The notes beneath the pieces are model-generated. The model did no database searches and was not told the DNA's origin. It saw only the letters and a list, made by a program, of their open reading frames with translations. A program made the position numbers and the translations under genes. Of a stretch of DNA of 20,943 bases, positions 15,727 through 20,943 are shown in pieces (positions within the stretch are counted from its first letter, which is position 1; the number at the start of each line of letters is the position of its first letter). The stretch is taken from positions 1-20,943 of the forward strand of contig BCIM01000002.1 of NCBI GenBank assembly GCA_039545315.1, read 5' to 3'. The DNA is from Kondoa malvinella (Eukaryota; Basidiomycota; Agaricostilbomycetes; Agaricostilbales; Kondoaceae).

Positions 15727-18334
15727 CTACTTTGCCTCTATATAACTTATGACCGACAGTTCCGAAGATCTCACTTTTACTTGGACTTTGTTTTGCGGCC
15801 GGCGAGAGTGTGCTTGCCAATGAACAAGCTTGAAATGAACTGAAGAGAACCTTAGCTACTGTATAGGATGCAAAAGAGAGATGGAGACATACAGCAAGAG
15901 CAGCAAAGACAGTCAAGAGAATGAAGACCCGGTGCATGCTGTACTGGTAGGCTGCGATAGCGCCTTCTCTTTCGGCTCCCTGGAGATCTGCGATGCTGCC
16001 AACGTCTGCACGAATGGCTGCAATTTTCTCCGCCGCATCTTTGCCAGTAAAGACTTTCACGAGTTGGCTCTAGTGACGGTAGTCGTTAGTAATTGAGTAA
16101 AGGCTGACGCGCAGACCTACTTTGAGGCTGATCTGGAGGAGCGAGGTACTCAAAGAAATACCGAGAACACTTCCAGTAGCTCTGAAGAGGTCTATAGATC
16201 GCTCTGATCAGCGATTGTGTGGAATGGACCGGTTGTTGGCTCACAAGAGATACCGGTAGCAGCGGCCATATCTTCTGGTTTGACTGCAGCGATGAGAGCT
16301 ACCAGTGTGACGGTAATGAGACCACCGAATCCCTGTGGTCTCGTTAGCCAAGGTATACATCTGAAGGAGCTGACGCACAACGCCTCCTGGAGCCATTGTC
16401 AGCCAATATTCAACCTCGTTAGTATTTTTGCGGTTCCACAGCTATACCCTTCGTGAGCTTTGAGCTATTATCTGGCAAAGGCCACTCACGGTCATCAAAA
16501 AGGGCCCAAGGACACCAAGTGCAGCCAGACTGATGAGCATAGAGCGGTATTTGCCATATCGAGCAATGTAGAATCCACACAATAGACTATACACTTGTCA
16601 GTATTGATCCTGGTCTTGCTCCGATGCACTAACGAAGCGGTCGACGCGAGAACAGCGTTAGGGATGAGGTGAAGACCAGCATAACTTGTAGAAGTCTGCT
16701 CTACAGCCGAGAAGTAGAGAGGTACATTGTATAGAATGCCGAATTGTGACATTGAGCTGTACATTAAGTGAAAACATGAGTCATCGAGATCACTTTTGTC
16801 GAGAGTTACGTACATGAACCAGTTGGTCAAGCTAACGAAACCAGGAGTGCGAGTGAAGAGTACGGCCAGAGGCATGACCTGCCATTTTATCAGCATTATG
16901 CAAAGGCGACGCAAATTGAACTTACTGGTTGACGCGCGATGTATTTCTCAACAATCACGAAGCAAATGATAAGGACGAGCGAGCCAATAATGGATCCGTA
17001 GACGAGCGGTGATGACCATGGCTTTTCGTTGCCTCCAATGGAGGTGCCGAGCCTAGCCAGCACTCAGTATTGATTGATGATGGGTGACATTGGGCTTACA
17101 AGAACAAGGCAATGCCAGAAACAAGAGTCAGAGCGCCGAGGTAGTCGATGCGCTTGATCTTCTCCGCCATTGAGCCTGGACCGCATGGAATGTTGACTTT
17201 CCACGAAACAACAGCGGCGTGAATGATACAGAGCGGCACTAGTCGACAAATTGTTAGCCTGATTGAGACGCAGATCTGAGGCCGAGCTGACCTTGAATTA
17301 AGAAGGCCCATTTCCATCCAATAGTGTCACCCAAAAGCTGTAGATGGCTAAGCTAGTTTTCGACAACAGCTTGGATTTGCTTACACCGCCAGCAGGTCCT
17401 CCAAGCGCAGCTCCCATAGCATATACAATGTTACCGAAGCCTACAGCAGCGAATTAAAATGTGTTTTCATTGGGCTGCAAGCATACCGACCTTGATAGAC
17501 ACCACGCTGCTTAAGCGGAATCAAATCCGACGTAACGATACTGCTCATGGTGGTCTGCACAAAGGAGGTCAGACAGAGACTTGCAACATCTGTTTACACG
17601 CACCAAACCACCCGCACCGATACCAGCCAAAGCTCGTGCCGCGATAAGCTGACCGAAAGTATTGCTGAGCCCGCAAGCCAACGATCCGATCAGAAAGACG
17701 ATGGAAGCGAAAAGAGTCGCAGCTTTGCGTCCAAAGATATCACTTCCTCTGCCATAGAGCGGCTGGAAGGCTGTTGGAAGTGTAAGCAAAAGGTCAAGCA
17801 AGATCTTGAGTAACAAGCATACCGCATTGCGTCAAAAGGAAACTGGTTCCAATCCAACTGACTTCGTTAGATCGATGAAATTCTGATCCAATGGTAGATA
17901 GGACCGTCGCAACGATTGTCGAGTCTAAAGCGCTGTTGCAAGTTAAGTGAGCGACTGCATTGACACTCGAAGCGTCGAGCTTACGCAAGGAAAGTACCAA
18001 TCCATAGTCCACCAAGCTATAATAATCAGTCCATGCACAGTACAGCGCTGTATTAAGCTCACAATGACAAATCTGTCGGGTCTCAGAGGCTCTTGAATTG
18101 AAATTGTGCTCTGGTTTGGGATGCCTTCAACATCATCGTCTTCTACGACGTCTTGCATATTGGGAGGCAGATTGAAAGCTGAAGCATTAGGGCTGCTCTT
18201 CTGCATCAGCTAGCTGTTCAAACATTTCAGAAATTTGCATGAACGAACTCTAAAGATTGCTGGATTGCAGATTCGTGAGCATCTTCCTCCGCTGTGTTCT
18301 GCACCAAAGGCGTCCTCTCAGTAATGTTGGACAT
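15727..18334 (-). CDS. MFS transporter, DHA2 / Vba-like family
   Basis: Minus-strand exons: 18245-18334, 18063-18200, 17985-18016, 17823-17932, 17604-17770, 17491-17554, 17385-17440, 17292-17337, 17100-17238, 16926-17052, 16814-16878, 16634-16756, 16490-16586, 16382-16414, 16254-16332, 16121-16191, 15893-16069, 15727-15828 (571 residues). After an acidic N-terminus the MFS motifs appear in order: AALDSTIVATVLSTIGSEF in helix 1, GRGSDIFGRKA (motif A), RALAGIGAGGLTTMSSIV (motif B region) and YAMGAALGGPAGGLLGD (motif C). Later helices include KIKRIDYLGALTLVSGIALF and FGGLITVTLVALIAAVKPED. This matches 14-helix DHA2 drug:H+ antiporters, which include vacuolar basic-amino-acid transporters of the Vba group. 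The substrate cannot be read from sequence. Exact C-terminal splicing (acceptor at 15829) is the least certain part. Its stop lies only 87 bp before the next gene's start on the same strand. Confidence 0.88.
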
Positions 18335-19490
18335 GCCGAAATATAAGGTGGTCGAGTAGTCGCGCGTGGTGCAAGAGATAAGAGCAAGAAAGTTTTTTCA
18401 TTTCCCCAACTTGTTCTCGCTCTTGCATGTCTCTGGCGGTCTGCCGGTCTGGAACGCGTCTAGCTCGGTGCTACGGTAGAGCGAGTCCGCCTTTGAGGCC
18501 CTGTGACTGCTTTGGACGTGCTCGATGCAAGTCGCGTGCTTACCTGATGTCTATTCCCCACCGGACCTCTCGTCAAAAGAGTGTTATGGAAGCAAGATAC
18601 AAACAGCAGGGCTCGGATACTAGGTGCAGGGCGTGCGAATACTGTACAATATCAAATCCTGCAAAGTAAATGCAATTGATGCTCCTTTGCCTAGATACAG
18701 TATAAGCCTAGACGAACGCAAGCAGCAAACGAGCCAGTAGCGGTCGTTTTGGCTGTAGGACAATGTTGGTAAGGTCCAGTTTCGATGGCTTGCTCTTGCT
18801 GCTGTCGCACATTGAACAGAAGCGAAGCTGCCAGCGATAGCTCCATCCAATACGCTATGGATGGTGAGAGATGCCTGTCCAATGTAGATCGCAATGGCTG
18901 ATCTATGGCCACACACTGAACGAATCATTAGCTTGGTTGAGCAAAAGGGCGGAAACTTGCTGCTTTGTGCCCAGTTCAGCTTTCCTTCAGACGAGAAGGC
19001 GCTCTAAAGCAGGCTAAGCGTGGCTATGAAAGCGTGATAGTGAGTCTACTTGATCAATCGTAACCTTGTTCTCGGGCGCGCAGGTCTACTTAGCGTTGCT
19101 AGCCATAAGAGACCATACGACTTGATTTGGAGGGAAGCAGAGACGCGTTCGATTGTCATTAGAAGGACAAAGGGACCACTCTTACATGTGGAAAGGGAGT
19201 GCGACAGGACTCAGAGAGAGCAGGTATCAGAACAGATTATTGCTGCGTGAAATATAGCTTTCACGTCAAGACAAGTTCACGCTTTGGCCAGCTACGACGA
19301 GTTGAAAGAGAAGGACAAGAGCAGATGTCGCAGAGAGCTCAAGAACAGGAAAGAGATCGCTTTGTGAAAGTCGCAGCCTTGCAAGAGTCTTTGGTCGTCC
19401 TAGACTGAAACGCATCAAGCGCTGTGTTCTTATCCTTGCTGCGTGTCGGGCATATCGTTACGATACATCCTCTACGCCTGCGCTCCCGTG
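18335..19490. other. Gene-poor region of about 1.15 kb
   Basis: The left edge is the MFS promoter. No open frame here shows family motifs or a convincing splice pattern. On the minus strand around 18690-18912 one frame is rather protein-like (LSLAASLLFNVRQQQEQAIE, then a cysteine-containing end), and on plus near 19290-19370 there is a charged helical frame. Neither could be extended into a gene. They may be unrecognised exons or decayed gene pieces. Confidence 0.45.
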
Positions 19491-20086
19491 ATGTCGACTC
19501 TGCCATTCGAATCCTTGAACAAGTCGGCAGCACAGACTATACTCATGGGGCGGCAACTCGAGCGGGATAGAATGGGACGGCGTAGCAACTCATCTGACCA
19601 ATTACCATCTGCTCATACCAGACCTACATCACTCGCCCAGCTTTAAGACCAATCCTGATGCATGGACTTTCGCTAACCTAGCCGACGTGTTGCAATCCCT
19701 TATTATCAAGGAAGCGCGCGGCAGTCGGTCGAACTCGTTGGTCTATCTATGGGCGGCTATCTAGCTGTCTACCTGGCAGCAGACTATCCGCATCTTATTC
19801 CTGCGTTATCAGCGGAAGTCATACGTCTAACGCCTATCACCGTGTTCTGGGAGGCATTCTTGGCCTCGAAGCATGGGTGCAGACTGTCGCTCCTGAATGG
19901 CTCTTCACCTTTGTTGCCAATACCTTAGGCGGGCAGAACAAGGGTGCTGAAATGCACGACGAAGTACATCAGAATCCTCGCACGGGTCCACCTTTCCATA
20001 GAAGCAGAGCGATGGCCCAAGCACTTGGGACAGAAGCGAAGAGCAGGAGTCCGTGTTGGTCGCTGGTTCAAAGGAGATACAATTGA
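19491..20086 (+). pseudogene. Alpha/beta-hydrolase relic with three frame changes
   Basis: The parts of an alpha/beta hydrolase occur in the right order but in shifting frames. First is MSTLPFESLNKSAAQTILM from the ATG at 19491. After a shift near 19550 comes GNSSGIEWDGVATHLTNYHL and LIPDLHHSPSFKTNPDAW, then FANLADVLQSLIIKEARG. After a shift near 19727 comes the nucleophile elbow VELVGLSMGGYLAVYLAADY (G-x-S-x-G). After a shift near 19798 comes ISGSHTSNAYHRVLGGILG, continuing through EAWVQTVAPEWLF to a stop at 20084-20086. The last two changes leave no room for an intron. The C-terminal part with the catalytic His was not found. Either this is a decayed gene or the sequence has several single-base errors. 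The substrate is unknown. Confidence 0.62.
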
Positions 20087-20511
20087 GTAAAATTAAGCTG
20101 TGCTTGGGCTGGCTGCAGAATGAGCAGAGTCAGGGAGTGATTTAGCAGGGACAAATACATCCTTGGAATCAGCAGGATCCGGAGCTCTTTACTTAAAGAT
20201 AAGATCATGGATCGAGGAGAAACTTTACCGAGTGGGTATGTGTTGCAGTAGGTTCGGGATGTTGGTGAGTACATGTCATAGCCAGCGGACGCATGCTGAT
20301 CAGATTGCAGAGACTTTAGACTATACTGGGGACGTTTGCTCGTTGAAATTATCAACAGGAGAAGAACTGTGAAGCTCATGAATTGCTTTGGTACCCAGAA
20401 CATGCATCATCATTCCAGTCTTTAACCTGCTCTGCTTTCCTGCCCTTCATGTCTTCCGTAGCTCTCAAGTCTGCCGATGTCTTCATCATGCCTTCCTGTT
20501 AACGAGTAATA

Positions 20512-20860
20512 ATGTTTCTCTACTGGCATCGCTTCAAGCGTAAAGCCAGAAGCTTCGGTTCAAGATCAGAATCCCGGCCTGGCCCAATCACCCCGGTTCC
20601 TACAGGCAAAAAATAACCTGCAGGCGGAAAGACGAAGTAGCATGTCCCTCTCGGGATGAACGATGAACGATGAACGATATTCTCGATTGGCATCGGTGAA
20701 CGATGTTCTCGATTGGCATCGCTTCAAGCATATAGCGAGAAGCTTCGGTACAAGATCAGAATCCCGCCCCGGCCCAATCACAACCGATTCTACAGCATCC
20801 GTATACTTTGCAGTACCTAGCCGCAGGCGGCGCTGACGAGGTAGCATGACTCTGACTGGG
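20512..20860. repeat. Imperfect two-copy direct repeat, 190-bp spacing
   Basis: A unit at 20512-20656 recurs at 20702-20860. Shared blocks include GGCATCGCTTCAAGC, AGAAGCTTCGG, CAAGATCAGAATCCCG, GGCCCAATCAC, TTCTACAG/TTCCTACAG, GCAGGCGG and GTAGCATG. The offset is exactly 190 bp through the first half and about 203 bp near GCAGGCGG, so the second copy has a small insertion. The copies differ at many sites, so the duplication is not recent. No long terminal inverted repeat or coding capacity is seen. Confidence 0.78.
20655..20725. repeat. Heptamer array GATGAAC plus a 26-bp repeat
   Basis: GATGAAC occurs three times in a row at 20655-20675 and is followed by GAT. Directly after it, TCTCGATTGGCATCG occurs twice with a 26-bp period (about 20681 and 20707), the second copy being the start of the larger unit at 20702. 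The pattern looks like replication slippage at the junction of the larger duplication. Confidence 0.75.
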
Positions 20861-20943
20861 GTTGTGCCCAGCTTGCAACTTCAGAGGAACAGGGAAAACT
20901 TCCAGCTGTTAGAACTGGTAAAAAGACCTTGTGTAATGTTCCG

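Larger units (their letters stand above)
20087..20943. other. Right-end region without a recognised gene
   Basis: The plus-strand frame at about 20200-20370 may include remnants of the hydrolase C-terminus (KIRSWIEEKLYRVG resembles the end of such proteins), but it is not continuous with the relic. From 20512 on the sequence is dominated by an imperfect duplication and a short tandem array, listed separately. No intact coding gene, tRNA or element terminus was seen. Confidence 0.45.

Noticed and set aside
18461..18484. tRNA A-box-like sequence (TAGCTCGGTGCTACGGTAGAGC)
   Set aside because: The D-arm stem pairs, but the D-loop is too long, no anticodon stem follows and no B-box/T-arm (GGTTCGA) occurs at the right distance.
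19680..19730. Intron instead of frameshift in the hydrolase relic
   Set aside because: A 38-bp GT-AG intron ending at the CAG before TCGGTCGAA would be in phase, but it would remove the helix LQSLIIKEARG that clearly belongs to the fold. The next frame change near 19798 has no possible intron.
20068..20403. Minus-strand open frame of 111 codons
   Set aside because: Leucine/serine-rich translation of intergenic DNA with no motif; it overlaps the end of the hydrolase relic on the other strand.
20560..20600. SINE-like B-box in the right-end repeat (GGTTCAAGATCAGAATCCCGG)
   Set aside because: It resembles a tRNA T-arm but has extra bases in the loop and no matching A-box upstream; a tRNA-derived origin cannot be supported.
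1..20943. CRISPR arrays, bacterial operons or phage genes
   Set aside because: No regular spaced repeats. The genes are spliced, eukaryotic and widely spaced, without Shine-Dalgarno patterns.

Overview
The window looks like nuclear DNA of an intron-dense fungus, most likely a basidiomycete (Tremellomycete-like or Ustilaginomycotina-like; the exact lineage cannot be read from the sequence). Genes lie on both strands, are interrupted by many very short introns (41-75 bp in my models, nearly all GT-AG, often with CTAAC/CTGAC-like branch sites) and encode clearly eukaryotic proteins. No tRNA, rRNA, CRISPR array or intact mobile element was found. All exon models were built by hand: the splice sites chosen keep the reading frame and restore conserved motifs, and every joined CDS is a multiple of three.

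Layout, left to right: a small unidentified protein (69-455, -); a non-coding stretch; a ten-exon four-helix MARVEL-like membrane protein with PPxY motifs (1273-2707, +); a small unidentified protein (3054-3467, -); a multi-span membrane protein (4194-4915, -) divergent from a two-LIM-domain protein (5031-6051, +); a PDAP1/PP28-family phosphoprotein (6153-7149, -); a KTR/KRE2-type GT15 mannosyltransferase with 15 exons (7263-9378, -); the lariat debranching enzyme DBR1 with 12 exons (9672-12004, -), divergent from a 78-residue NDUFA4/B12D-family mitochondrial subunit with 8 exons (12189-12828, +); a long disordered protein with acidic and glutamine-rich repeats (13036-15639, -); and a DHA2/Vba-like MFS transporter with 18 exons (15727-18334, -). 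The right end (18335-20943) is gene-poor. It carries an alpha/beta-hydrolase relic with three frame changes and an imperfect duplication with a heptamer array.

The genes do not form one pathway. The common theme is gene architecture: about 71 introns in nine genes, and at least eight exons of 15 nt or less (6, 8, 9, 14, 14, 15, 15 and 15 nt). Several of these encode invariant residues of their families, and one mannosyltransferase junction appears to need a non-AG acceptor. The gene for the enzyme that recycles intron lariats, DBR1, is itself split by 11 introns.
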